NCBI RefSeq assembly: GCF_012163155.1 | Contig: NZ_JAAVUN010000025.1 | Location: 1-35,195, forward strand | Length of the DNA: 35,195 nt | Origin: Kocuria subflava | GTDB lineage: Bacteria > Actinomycetota > Actinomycetes > Actinomycetales > Micrococcaceae | Direction: 5' to 3' | Shown here: piece after piece, positions 1 to 8,513 of the stretch | How positions within the stretch are numbered: the stretch's first letter is position 1 | Layout: each line of letters opens with the position of its first letter | Program-made: the position numbers and the translations under genes | The notes under the pieces: model-generated | Seen by the model: only the letters and a program-made list of their open reading frames with translations | Databases searched by the model: none | What the model was told of the DNA's origin: nothing

Positions 1-175
1 GGCCATCAACCAAACAAAACAATATTTGGTATCAACAAACATGAAACACTATTGAGTTCTCAAACAACAGATCGATCAAGGGATCCTCACCGCCACACGA
101 CGAACCAGAGGCCGCTAAGCCTGCTGTGATGTTCGTGGAAGTGACTGATCGGTGAATCTCACCTTGCCGAAGTGC
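1..175 (-). other. rRNA operon leader (5' part) with antitermination signal
   Basis: Read on the minus strand, this is the leader of an rRNA operon running off the left edge. It contains GAACTCAATAG at 59-49, the NusA-binding sequence known from the Mycobacterium tuberculosis rrn leader, inside the longer TTTGAGAACTCAATAGTG context typical of actinobacterial 16S leaders. A T/G-rich stretch follows at 48-1 and ends in GGCC, as in mycobacterial leaders. A strong promoter lies just upstream at 211-182. The 16S gene itself is not in the window, so its presence is inferred from these signals. The first 60 bases are much more AT-rich than the flanking genes, as expected of an rrn leader. Confidence 0.78.
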
Positions 176-181
176 TCCGCT

Positions 182-211
182 ACTCTATCCATCCGTTTGC
201 CATCTCGTCAA
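182..211 (-). promoter_or_regulatory. Strong sigma-70-type rRNA promoter
   Basis: On the minus strand, the -35 box TTGACG (211-206) is followed by an 18-bp spacer and the -10 box TAGAGT (187-182), predicting a transcription start near 175. Both boxes are close to consensus, which is unusual in this GC-rich window. The NusA-binding leader sequence lies about 115 nt downstream. Confidence 0.75.
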
Positions 212-335
212 CTCCCGGTTTCCCGGAGGTGAACGTCTGGTTCGTTCGGAGTGTTGGCCGCTTCCTATCGGAGGCCGCCGGAGCAACGACGTGAAACAGT
301 ACACCCGGTGCCACAGCATCGCAACCGCCGGATAC

Positions 336-374
336 GACGATCGCCCCAACCGTCAAGCGGTTGGGGCGATCGTC
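336..374 (-). terminator. Hairpin terminator after the maltokinase-glgB gene
   Basis: A perfect 17-bp inverted repeat (336-352 with 358-374) has a 5-nt loop TCAAG. It starts 16 nt beyond the end of the maltokinase-glgB gene. There is no U-tract, as is common in actinobacteria. It separates that gene from the rRNA promoter pointing the same way. The rest of 212-390 shows nothing further. Confidence 0.7.
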
Positions 375-390
375 CAAGTCAAGCCACGGT

Positions 391-3300
391 TCAGTTCTGG
401 ACCGGGCGCAACCAGAGTGCTGCCAGAGGCGGAACTGTGATCGCAGCATGTGCCGGCTGGGCGTAGTGAGGCTTGTCCACACCCTTCACGGTGCCACCGT
501 TACCCACACCGGATCCGCCGTACTGATCGGCGTCGGAGTTCAGGACTTCTTCCCAGTCACCTGCGAACGGCAGGGCCACGCGGTAGTCGTAGTGCGGGTT
601 ACCGGCAAAGTTGACCACGCACACCAGTGGGTTGCCTTGCTTGTCCCACCGCACAAAGGACAACGTGTTACGCCCGGCGTCGTTGGCATCCAGCCAGTTG
701 AAACCGTCAGGCGTGTTGTCCTGCTCCCAGAGCGCGGGGGTGTCCTTGTAGACATCGTTGATCCGTGCCACCAACTCCTGCACGCCGCGGTGCGGTTCCG
801 TGTCAGCCAGCCACCAGTCCAGGCTGCGTTCGTTGCTCCACTCGGATTCCTGAGCGAACTCCTGGCCCATGAAGATCAACTGCTTGCCGGGGTGTGCCCA
901 CATGAAGGACAGGTAGGCACGGACACCGGCCAGCTGCTTCCAACGGTCACCGGGCATCTTGCGCAGCAGTGAACCCTTGCCGTAGACCACCTCGTCATGG
1001 GAGATCGGCAGGATGAAGTTCTCCGAGTAGGCGTACACCAGGGAGAAGGTCATCTTGCCGTGGTGGTAGTGGCGGTACATGGGGTCTTCGGACACATACT
1101 CCAGGGAGTCGTGCATCCAGCCCATGTTCCACTTGATGCCAAAGCCCAGACCGTTGCTCTCCGTGGGCTGGGTGACACCCGGGAAGGCGGTGGATTCCTC
1201 GGCAATCATCACAATGCCGGGGTTACGCCGGTAGGCAGTGGCATTCGCCTCCTGGAGGAACCCGATGGCCTCCAAGTTCTCACGGCCGCCGAACTGGTTG
1301 GGTGACCATTCGCCGTCTTCACGGGAGTAGTCCAGGTAGAGCATGGAGGCCACGGCGTCCACGCGCAGACCGTCGATGTGGAATTCCTCCAACCAGAACA
1401 GTGCGTTGGCCACCAGGAAGTTGCGCACCTCGGTGCGGCCGTAGTCAAAGATCAGAGTGCCCCAGTCCTTGTGCTCACCACGCTGGGGGTCAGGATGCTC
1501 GTAGAGGGCCTCGCCGTCGAACTTGGCCAGGGCGAAATCATCCTTGGGGAAGTGCCCGGGGACCCAGTCCACCAGCACGCCGATTCCGGCCTGGTGCAGT
1601 GCGTTGACCAGGTACTTGAAGTCATCGGGGTTGCCGAATCGCGACGACGGCGCGTAGTAGCCCGTGACCTGGTAGCCCCAGGAACCACCGAACGGGTGTT
1701 CCGCCACTGGCATGAATTCCACGTGGGTGAAGCCGTGATCGCGGACGTAGTTGACCAGCTCGGTGGCCAAATCGCGGTAGGAGAGCCCCTGGCGCCAGGA
1801 TGCAATGTGCACCTCGTAGACGCTCATGGGTGAGTTGTGCGGATCGGTCTGGGCGCGCTGTTCCATCCAGGTCTGGTCGGAGAATTCGTAGTCGCCGTCC
1901 CAGACGCGTGATCCGGTGCGCGGGGGCTCCTCGGTCCAGCGGGCCATGGGGTCGGCCTTGTCCCGCCACTGACCGTCACGGCCCAACAGCCGGTACTTGT
2001 AGGTGGTTCCCACGCCGACGCCCGGGATGAACACCTCCCACACGCCGCTGCCGCCCAGCGAGCGCATGGCGTGTTCGGTGCCGTCCCATCCGTTGAAGTC
2101 ACCGATCACCCGTACGGCCTGGGCGTTGGGGGCCCAGACAGCAAAGCTGGTGCCCTTGATCTCGCCAAAGCTGGAAGGCCAGCTGCGCACGTGCGAGCCC
2201 AAGGATTCCCACAGGGTTTCGTGGCGGCCTTCACCGATCAGGTGCAGGTCAAGATCCCCCAGGGTGGGCGCGTAACGGTACGGGTCATCGAGTTCGATCG
2301 GCTCCTGGTTGCCCCAGGTGACCATCAGTCGGTAGTCGGGAACGGTGCCGTCCTCAGACGGAATGTGCCCTGAGAAGATCCCACCCCACTCATGGGACAG
2401 ACGGTGGGTGGTGCCATCGGCCAGCACGGCCGAAACATGCGTGGCGAATCGCCGGAGGGTCCGGATGGCCACCGTCCCTTCACCGGTCGGGTGCGCGCCC
2501 AGAACCTGGTGGGGATCGTAGTAACGCCCCTCGGCCACTGCGGCCAGGACGTCCTCGGAGATGGTGTTTGCCACGGGGTGCTCGCTTCCGGTGTTCGAGG
2601 GCTCTTCAACAGCGTCTTCGCTGGAGGCTTGCGCCCACGGTAGAGAGCCAGCGGAGTTTCTCTCAACTGCGGGAGTCACGGGTGCGTCATTGTTGGGTTC
2701 TGTGACGTCACCGTGCTGATGGTCTTGCGGGGTGGTGCCGGGTTCAACTGACTGGGTTGCCTCTGAGTCGGACAGTGCAGCAGTGACCGCAGCCATGGGC
2801 ACGTCAATCCAGTCAGGACGGTTACGGGTTTCGTAGACCACCTCATAAAGGGCCTTGTCCAGCCACAGTGCACGGAACACAGGGTCCTCACGGTCCACGG
2901 GCTGGTAGCTCACGGAGGACCATCCCTCCAGGAACGCATCCGCTGCGGTTTCTCCCCACTGGGTGGTGTCCGCCCCGGATTCCTTGTGACCGAAGGCCGC
3001 GGCATAATCCAGGGACCGCAGCATGCCCACCACATCCCGCAGCGCCAGATCCGGCACCACACGTTCGTGGATGGGCCGCAGTGGCTCGCCTTCAAAATCC
3101 AGGATCCGGTAGGCGCCGTCGGCACCATGCAGCACCTGCCCCAGGTGGTAGTCACCGTGGATGCGTTGCAGGGCGGGGAGGTCCTGGACGTCCTCCAGGT
3201 TCTCCACCACGGCTTCCAACGCTTCTGCGTGGCGATCCAGTGCCGGGGAGAGTTCCTTGCCCGCCCACGCGAGGCGTTGGGTGATCCCGTCCAACAAACG

Positions 3301-4194
3301 ACGACGCCGCGCCGGATCCGCCGCCTGTTCTCCAAAGGCACTGACCAGGTCCCTGTGCATCCGAGCCGTTGCTCGGCCCAACTCGCGGGCTTCTGCCGAG
3401 AAGTCCCGGTTGGCTGAAGCCGCCTCCACGGCTTGCGCCCAGGCATCTGCGGCGCCATCCACCAATTCGGTCACCACAACCACTTGTCCCACGGCGGTGC
3501 TGGCAGAAACGGCGGCGGTGTCCGAGTCTTGAGAAGAGGCCTGGGACCAGGTCAGATCCGCCCATCCCCAGGTGTGGGGAACCACGGAGGATCCCAGCTC
3601 CGTCAGTTCTCGCCCGACCTCAACGTCTGGATTCACACCATCTGAGACCACGCGGAAGAACTTGAGAATCACGGCTGACTCCCCCGGTTCCACCGGGCGG
3701 ACGATCACGGAGGTGTTGGACTGCTCGGCGGAGATCACCTGGACCTGTTCGGATGCCTTGACCTCCGAGACCGCAGTCAAAGACGTGTTGGAAGCACCAG
3801 TCAACCTGGCCCCACCGGATCGGAGTTCACCTGAACCGTGCAGCAAACGCAGAACACCGTCCAGGAACTCAGGACTGTCCACGGCCTCTCGCACGAACTT
3901 CTGCGCACCGTCAATCAGTGCCTGGCCGATGTCCCCAGGCCCGGCGGAGGTGCTTACCACCAGGGGGATCTGCAGCAGTTCCCGGCGCCGGCCTACCACG
4001 GCTTGCACCAGGTAGATGGCGGCCGCGTCGTCGTCGTTGTGAGCCGAGGAGCAGGACACGGGAATGCGAGCCACCACGCTCACATCAGGGGTCCCAGCGG
4101 ATGATTCGAACGGGTACCAGCGGCGGCCCGGAAGCCACTGCGCCAACAACTGCTCAAGCTGCGGATGGGGAGTCACCGTGGTCTGGGTGCTCAA
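391..4194 (-). CDS. glgB: Maltokinase / 1,4-alpha-glucan branching enzyme fusion
   Basis: This 1267-residue fusion joins two enzymes of the GlgE pathway. Residues 1 to about 470 are a maltokinase (Pep2/Mak family), which makes maltose 1-phosphate from maltose and ATP. The motif HGDYHLGQVL near residue 348 and DFEGEP near 365 supply the catalytic and metal-binding Asp of an aminoglycoside-phosphotransferase-like fold. Residues about 470-550 are an acidic Ser/Thr/Pro linker. From about 550 onward lies a full GlgB (GH13): DGLRVDAVASMLY holds the nucleophile Asp near 945, MIAEESTA the acid/base Glu near 998, and PISHDEVV the third Asp near 1066. The TTG start at 4194 is chosen because AAGGAG lies 8 nt upstream; in-frame starts further upstream overlap or precede that site. 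It follows treS by 74 nt and is probably cotranscribed with it. Confidence 0.95.
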   Translation of the reverse strand: MSTQTTVTPHPQLEQLLAQWLPGRRWYPFESSAGTPDVSVVARIPVSCSSAHNDDDAAAIYLVQAVVGRRRELLQIPLVVSTSAGPGDIGQALIDGAQKFVREAVDSPEFLDGVLRLLHGSGELRSGGARLTGASNTSLTAVSEVKASEQVQVISAEQSNTSVIVRPVEPGESAVILKFFRVVSDGVNPDVEVGRELTELGSSVVPHTWGWADLTWSQASSQDSDTAAVSASTAVGQVVVVTELVDGAADAWAQAVEAASANRDFSAEARELGRATARMHRDLVSAFGEQAADPARRRRLLDGITQRLAWAGKELSPALDRHAEALEAVVENLEDVQDLPALQRIHGDYHLGQVLHGADGAYRILDFEGEPLRPIHERVVPDLALRDVVGMLRSLDYAAAFGHKESGADTTQWGETAADAFLEGWSSVSYQPVDREDPVFRALWLDKALYEVVYETRNRPDWIDVPMAAVTAALSDSEATQSVEPGTTPQDHQHGDVTEPNNDAPVTPAVERNSAGSLPWAQASSEDAVEEPSNTGSEHPVANTISEDVLAAVAEGRYYDPHQVLGAHPTGEGTVAIRTLRRFATHVSAVLADGTTHRLSHEWGGIFSGHIPSEDGTVPDYRLMVTWGNQEPIELDDPYRYAPTLGDLDLHLIGEGRHETLWESLGSHVRSWPSSFGEIKGTSFAVWAPNAQAVRVIGDFNGWDGTEHAMRSLGGSGVWEVFIPGVGVGTTYKYRLLGRDGQWRDKADPMARWTEEPPRTGSRVWDGDYEFSDQTWMEQRAQTDPHNSPMSVYEVHIASWRQGLSYRDLATELVNYVRDHGFTHVEFMPVAEHPFGGSWGYQVTGYYAPSSRFGNPDDFKYLVNALHQAGIGVLVDWVPGHFPKDDFALAKFDGEALYEHPDPQRGEHKDWGTLIFDYGRTEVRNFLVANALFWLEEFHIDGLRVDAVASMLYLDYSREDGEWSPNQFGGRENLEAIGFLQEANATAYRRNPGIVMIAEESTAFPGVTQPTESNGLGFGIKWNMGWMHDSLEYVSEDPMYRHYHHGKMTFSLVYAYSENFILPISHDEVVYGKGSLLRKMPGDRWKQLAGVRAYLSFMWAHPGKQLIFMGQEFAQESEWSNERSLDWWLADTEPHRGVQELVARINDVYKDTPALWEQDNTPDGFNWLDANDAGRNTLSFVRWDKQGNPLVCVVNFAGNPHYDYRVALPFAGDWEEVLNSDADQYGGSGVGNGGTVKGVDKPHYAQPAHAAITVPPLAALWLRPVQN

Positions 4195-4202
4195 CTTCAC
4201 CA

Positions 4203-4208
4203 CTCCTT
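4203..4208 (-). promoter_or_regulatory. Ribosome binding site deciding a TTG start
   Basis: AAGGAG on the minus strand stands 8 nt before the TTG at 4194-4192. Two GTG codons between them are too close to the site, or overlap it, to serve as starts. Confidence 0.65.
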
Positions 4209-4268
4209 GTGGTTTTCCTGCGGCGGTCAACGACGACGGCGCAGTGCGCCGCCCGGTGGGGACTGGGC

Positions 4269-6044
4269 TCAGCCCAGGGACGAGACGATGGGCAGGGCAC
4301 GGGTTTCCGGCTGGTTGCCGTCAGAGTCCGGGGCGCTGCGCACACGCAACCAGTAGAAGTCCTGCGAACCCAAGGTGGCATGGAAGTTGCCGTCCTGTCC
4401 CACAGCACCGAACTCCTCGCCACCAAAGATCTCCCGCAACCCGCGGCCCGCGTATTCGGCCAGGTCCAGTGTGGCCCGGGCCGGGGTGTGGGACAGGTTG
4501 AAGACGCAGACCAAGGTTTCTGAGGCCGGACCGTGGCGGTCATCCTCCGCGCGGTATTCGCGGACAAAGGCCAACACGGATCCGTGATCCGTGGGCACGT
4601 TGCGGTAATCCCCCATGCCAAAGGCCGCGTGTTCCTTGCGTACCAGCAGCATGCGCCGCACCCAGTGCAGCAGGGAGGATGAGGAAGCCAGCTGGGCCTC
4701 CACGTTGGTCTGCCCGTAGTGATGCACCAGGGACTGAACCACCGGCAGGTACAGCTTGCCCGGATCCGCATTGGAGAACCCGGCGTTGCGGTCCGGGGTC
4801 CACTGCATGGGCGTACGGGAGGCATCACGGTCATCCAGCCAGATGTTGTCCCCCATGCCGATCTCATCCCCGTAGTACAGGAACGGGCTGCCCGGCATGG
4901 CGAACAGCAGGGCGTGGATCAGCTCGGTCTCCGCCCGGGAGTTGTCCAGCAACGTGGCCAGACGACGCCGGATGCCCACGTTGGCGCGCATCCGCGAATC
5001 CGGGGCGTACCAGCCCAGCATGGCTTGGCGTTCCTCCGGGGTGACCATTTCCAGGGTCAGTTCATCGTGATTGCGCAGGAACGTACCCCACTGGGTGCCC
5101 CGCGGAATGGCCGGGGTGGCATCCATGGTCTCCACGATCGGAGCAGCCTTCTGATCCCGCAACGCGTAGAAAATCCGCGGCATGATCGGGAAGTGGAAGC
5201 ACATGTGGCACTCGGGGTCCTCCTCCGAGCCGTAGTACTCCACCACTTCCTCCGGCGGCTGGTTGGCCTCTGCAATGATCACGCGACCCGGGTACTGCTC
5301 ATCCACCATGCGGCGCAGGCGCACCAGGAAGTCGTGGGTGCCCGGGAGGTTCTCACAGTTGGTGCCGTCCTCCTCCACCAGGTACGGGATGGCATCGGCG
5401 CGGAAGCCGTCAATGCCCATGTCCAGCCAGAACTTCACGACGTCGAACACGGCATCCTCAACCTTGGGGTTGTCAAAGTTGAGGTCAGGCTGGTGAGAGA
5501 AGAACCGGTGCCAGAAGAACTGCCGGCGCACAGGATCAAAGGTCCAGTTGGACTCCTCCGTGTCAACAAAGATGATGCGGGCGTCCTGGTAGAGCTCATC
5601 CGTGTCAGACCACACGTAGAAGTCACCAAAGGGGCCGTCCGGATCCTCACGGGAGGCCTGGAACCACGGGTGCTGATCCGAGGTGTGGTTCAGGGGCAGA
5701 TCCGTGATCACACGCAGACCACGAGCGTGGGCCTCTGCCACCAACCGTTTGAAGTCGGAGACGGTCCCGAACTCATCCAGCACGGAGTAGTAATCGGAGA
5801 TGTCGTAGCCGCCGTCACGCAGCGGGGACTCGTAGAACGGCGGAATCCACAGGCAGTCGATTCCCAGCCACTGCAGGTAGTCCAGTTTGTCGATCAGACC
5901 GGAGAAGTCACCCGAACCATCCCCGTTGGCATCCGAGAAGGCCCGGACCAGGACCTCGTAGAACACGGCCTTGCGGAACCAGTCGGGATCGTGGGAAATA
6001 CCCGGGGCATGGACACCAAAGTTGGAGGGGTTCAAGGCGTTCAC
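4269..6044 (-). CDS. treS: Trehalose synthase (maltose alpha-D-glucosyltransferase)
   Basis: TreS interconverts trehalose and maltose and so feeds the GlgE route to alpha-glucan. The 591 residues match the usual length of a stand-alone GH13 TreS. The N-terminal WFRKAVFYEVLVRAF and GDFSGLIDKLDYLQWLG stretches are characteristic. GFRADAIPYL carries the nucleophile Asp near residue 216, VIIAEANQPP the acid/base Glu near 258, and FLRNHDELTLEM the transition-state Asp near 326. The GTG start at 6044 has AGGAGA 10 nt upstream. Unlike TreS-Pep2 fusions in other actinobacteria, the maltokinase here is fused to GlgB, encoded just downstream. A hairpin separates treS from glgE, so it may have its own promoter. 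Confidence 0.96.
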   Translation of the reverse strand: MNALNPSNFGVHAPGISHDPDWFRKAVFYEVLVRAFSDANGDGSGDFSGLIDKLDYLQWLGIDCLWIPPFYESPLRDGGYDISDYYSVLDEFGTVSDFKRLVAEAHARGLRVITDLPLNHTSDQHPWFQASREDPDGPFGDFYVWSDTDELYQDARIIFVDTEESNWTFDPVRRQFFWHRFFSHQPDLNFDNPKVEDAVFDVVKFWLDMGIDGFRADAIPYLVEEDGTNCENLPGTHDFLVRLRRMVDEQYPGRVIIAEANQPPEEVVEYYGSEEDPECHMCFHFPIMPRIFYALRDQKAAPIVETMDATPAIPRGTQWGTFLRNHDELTLEMVTPEERQAMLGWYAPDSRMRANVGIRRRLATLLDNSRAETELIHALLFAMPGSPFLYYGDEIGMGDNIWLDDRDASRTPMQWTPDRNAGFSNADPGKLYLPVVQSLVHHYGQTNVEAQLASSSSLLHWVRRMLLVRKEHAAFGMGDYRNVPTDHGSVLAFVREYRAEDDRHGPASETLVCVFNLSHTPARATLDLAEYAGRGLREIFGGEEFGAVGQDGNFHATLGSQDFYWLRVRSAPDSDGNQPETRALPIVSSLG

Positions 6045-6149
6045 AGGCGTGCGCTCTCCTGGACTGGATTGTTCGGACGGAACCGCTCAGGCCAACCTGC
6101 ATCAACTCTGACGTCAGGCCAACAATGCGGTCTAAGAATACTGGCAATA

Positions 6150-6202
6150 CAGAACCGGCCGTGCACCGTCACCTGACGATGACGCCTGCACGGCCGGTTC
6201 TG
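6150..6202 (-). terminator. Hairpin between glgE and treS
   Basis: A perfect 16-bp inverted repeat (6150-6165 with 6187-6202) encloses a smaller GTCA/TGAC stem. It begins 31 nt past the glgE stop on the same strand and probably ends or attenuates the glgE transcript. A separate 12-bp palindrome ATGTTGCAACAT lies at 6203-6214, between it and the glgE stop. Confidence 0.65.
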
Positions 6203-6232
6203 ATGTTGCAACATTGCCCGCAGGTGCTGTGA

Positions 6233-8404
6233 TCAGCGGCTGCGGCGGACCTGCACAATGTGGACGGGCTCGTAGAACGGGTCAAGACGCACCCACACGT
6301 GCTCGCCCCAGTTCCAGGAAGCACCTGTCAGCAGATCATCTGCGGAGAAGGTGCCGTCCTCATGACGGTCCTCCGGACGCAGCTTCAGAGCATCCAGGTC
6401 CAGATCGATGTTGGCAATTCGCACTGAATGGGGATCGGTGTTGACCACCACGATCAGGGTGTCCTCGTGCTCGCCGTCGTCGTCCGTGACCGTCTTGGTC
6501 TTGGAGAAGCACAGCACGGCGTCGTCATCCGTGTTGTGCAGGGTGAGGTTCTGCAGATCCAGCAGAGCGGGGTGCTCGCGGCGGATCTGGTTGAGGCGGC
6601 GGACGTACGGGGCCAAGGAGTCACCGCGGGCCTCAGCGCCGTCGAAGTCGCGGGGACGGTACTGGTACTTCTCGTTGTCGTTGGCTTCCTCAGCACCCTG
6701 GCGCTGGACGTTTTCGTAGAGCTCAAAGCCCGCGTACATGCCCCACAGCGGTGATGCCGTGGCGGCCAGTGCGGCGCGGATCTTGAAGGACGGGCGCCCG
6801 CCGTGGACAAAGTAGTCCGTGAGGATGTCAGGGGTGTTGACAAAAAAGTTGGGGCGGTAGTGGGAGGCGGTCTCCCGGGAGATCTCCTCCAGGTACTCCT
6901 CCAACTCCCACTTGGCGTTGCGCCAGGTGAAGTAGGAGTAGGACTGCTGGTAACCGGCCTTGGCCAGCCCCTGCATCATGGCCGGGCGGGTGAAGGCCTC
7001 CGCCAGGAACACCACTCCGGGATCGATCTTGTGGATCTCCCCCAGCAGCCATTCCCAGAACCACAGGGGCTTGGTGTGCGGGTTGTCCACGCGGAAGATT
7101 CGGATGCCGTGGGACATCCACAACTTCACGATCCGCAAGACCTCCTGGGAGAGGCCCTCAGGATCGTTGTCAAAGTTCAGGGGGTAGATGTCCTGGTACT
7201 TCTTGGGCGGGTTCTCCGCATAGGCGATGGTGCCATCAGCGCGGGTGGTGAACCACTCCGGGTTGGACTGCACCCAGGGGTGGTCCGGGGACGCCTGAAG
7301 TGCCAGGTCCAGGGCAACTTCCAGACCGAGTTCATGAGCACGCGCCACAAAGGCATCGAACTCTTCAAAGCCGCCCAGGTCCGGGTGGATGGCGTCATGG
7401 CCACCCTCGGCTGCACCGATGGCCCACGGGGAACCGGGGTCCCCCGGAGCCGGTGTCAAGGAATTGTTGGGGCCCTTGCGGTGGGCCACACCGATGGGAT
7501 GGATGGGCGGCAGGTAGATGACGTCAAAGCCCATCCCCGCAACGGCATCCAGACGCTCAGCGGCGGTGACAAACGTGCCGGAACGCCATTGACCGGTCTC
7601 CGGGTTCCACTCCGCGCCCTCGGACCGCGGGAAGAACTCGTACCAGGCACCGCGCCCGGCTGCTTCACGCTCCACACGGATGGGGTAGCGCTGCGATTCC
7701 GTGACCAGGGCGCGGATGGGGTTGCGCTCCACCGCGGAGAGGATGCCGCGATCCGTGGCCTCTGCAAAGCGCTGTCCGGCAGGCACGGAACGGTCCTTGA
7801 GGTGTTCGGCAACCTTGGTGAACAGGCTGCGCTGGTCCTGCGGGCGCTCGGACTCTGCTGCGGCCCGCTCGAACACCAGCGCGCCTTCATCCATCATCAA
7901 TTCGACGTCCTGGCCAACGGCCAGCTTGATGGCGGCGTCGTGATGCCATGTGCCGAAAACATCAGAGAAGCCCTCGATGGCAAAGCTCCAGTCACCCTCC
8001 GAGGTGGGGGTCAACCAGCCTTCGAAGCGGTCCGTGCCTTTGCTCTTGAGGGTGAGCAGAACCCGCTCGGTCTCCTGCCCCTCCGGGTTGTACAGCACGG
8101 CAGCCACACCCAGGGCGTCATGGCCTTCCCGGTAGACGGTGGCACCCACCCGGATTGATTCGCCCGGAACCGCGGTGGCCGGCCGCTGCCCGTTGTGCAC
8201 CACGGGAGAGACCTGCTCAATCGGGATACGGCCGTAAACCAGATGGGAGCGATCGACGACGGCGCTGGACTCCGGCGTGCCTGCGGCGGCAACACCAGTC
8301 GGCTTCAGCGGCGACTGGGCGGGAGCCGGTTTGGTGGCCGGATCCTGCGTGGAATGCGTGGGGCTGGCTGAGTTGTTCGAGTTCAACGAAGTCACGTGTC
8401 TCAC
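6233..8404 (-). CDS. glgE: Alpha-1,4-glucan:maltose-1-phosphate maltosyltransferase
   Basis: GlgE transfers maltose from maltose 1-phosphate to the growing end of an alpha-1,4-glucan. The chosen start gives 723 residues, slightly above the usual 660-700 because of a low-complexity Ser/Pro/Ala N-terminus. The family is recognised from YEFFPRSEG, VIYLPPIHPIGVAHRKGPNN, IFRVDNPHTKPLWFW (nucleophile Asp), FLAEAFTRPAMM (acid/base Glu) and VNTPDILTDY (third Asp), in the expected order. The start is uncertain: GTG at 8404 and GTG at 8395 are both plausible and neither has a convincing ribosome binding site. An open frame to 8665 exists, but it would run through the divergent glgP start region. It is divergent from glgP with about 110 nt between starts. 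Confidence 0.94.
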   Translation of the reverse strand: MRHVTSLNSNNSASPTHSTQDPATKPAPAQSPLKPTGVAAAGTPESSAVVDRSHLVYGRIPIEQVSPVVHNGQRPATAVPGESIRVGATVYREGHDALGVAAVLYNPEGQETERVLLTLKSKGTDRFEGWLTPTSEGDWSFAIEGFSDVFGTWHHDAAIKLAVGQDVELMMDEGALVFERAAAESERPQDQRSLFTKVAEHLKDRSVPAGQRFAEATDRGILSAVERNPIRALVTESQRYPIRVEREAAGRGAWYEFFPRSEGAEWNPETGQWRSGTFVTAAERLDAVAGMGFDVIYLPPIHPIGVAHRKGPNNSLTPAPGDPGSPWAIGAAEGGHDAIHPDLGGFEEFDAFVARAHELGLEVALDLALQASPDHPWVQSNPEWFTTRADGTIAYAENPPKKYQDIYPLNFDNDPEGLSQEVLRIVKLWMSHGIRIFRVDNPHTKPLWFWEWLLGEIHKIDPGVVFLAEAFTRPAMMQGLAKAGYQQSYSYFTWRNAKWELEEYLEEISRETASHYRPNFFVNTPDILTDYFVHGGRPSFKIRAALAATASPLWGMYAGFELYENVQRQGAEEANDNEKYQYRPRDFDGAEARGDSLAPYVRRLNQIRREHPALLDLQNLTLHNTDDDAVLCFSKTKTVTDDDGEHEDTLIVVVNTDPHSVRIANIDLDLDALKLRPEDRHEDGTFSADDLLTGASWNWGEHVWVRLDPFYEPVHIVQVRRSR

Positions 8405-8501
8405 CGTAGTCAGTCCGGCGCCGCGGATGAAGTACCTGGAGAGATCCCCGTCACGATTGCGCCTGGTTGCCGCTCGAATCGTGCCACAGGCATACACCCG
8501 A

Positions 8502-8507
8502 TATTCT
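8502..8507 (+). promoter_or_regulatory. -10 box of a probable leaderless glgP transcript
   Basis: TATTCT lies 6 nt before the GTG at 8514, so transcription would start at the initiation codon. There is no Shine-Dalgarno sequence before this GTG. No clear -35 box is seen, which is common for such actinobacterial promoters. Confidence 0.55.
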
Positions 8508-8513
8508 GCGCCT

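Noticed and set aside
1-60. AT-rich start of the window as a foreign insertion.
   Set aside because: The pattern fits an rRNA leader, including the NusA-binding GAACTCAATAG, so transfer need not be invoked.
4719-6176. 485-codon plus-strand frame opposite treS, and similar long frames opposite glgE (6803-8158), glgP (8451-9779, 9906-11144) and senX3 (19580-20926).
   Set aside because: They are mirror frames of GC-rich genes, rich in Val/His/Gly/Gln, without ribosome binding sites or recognisable domains.
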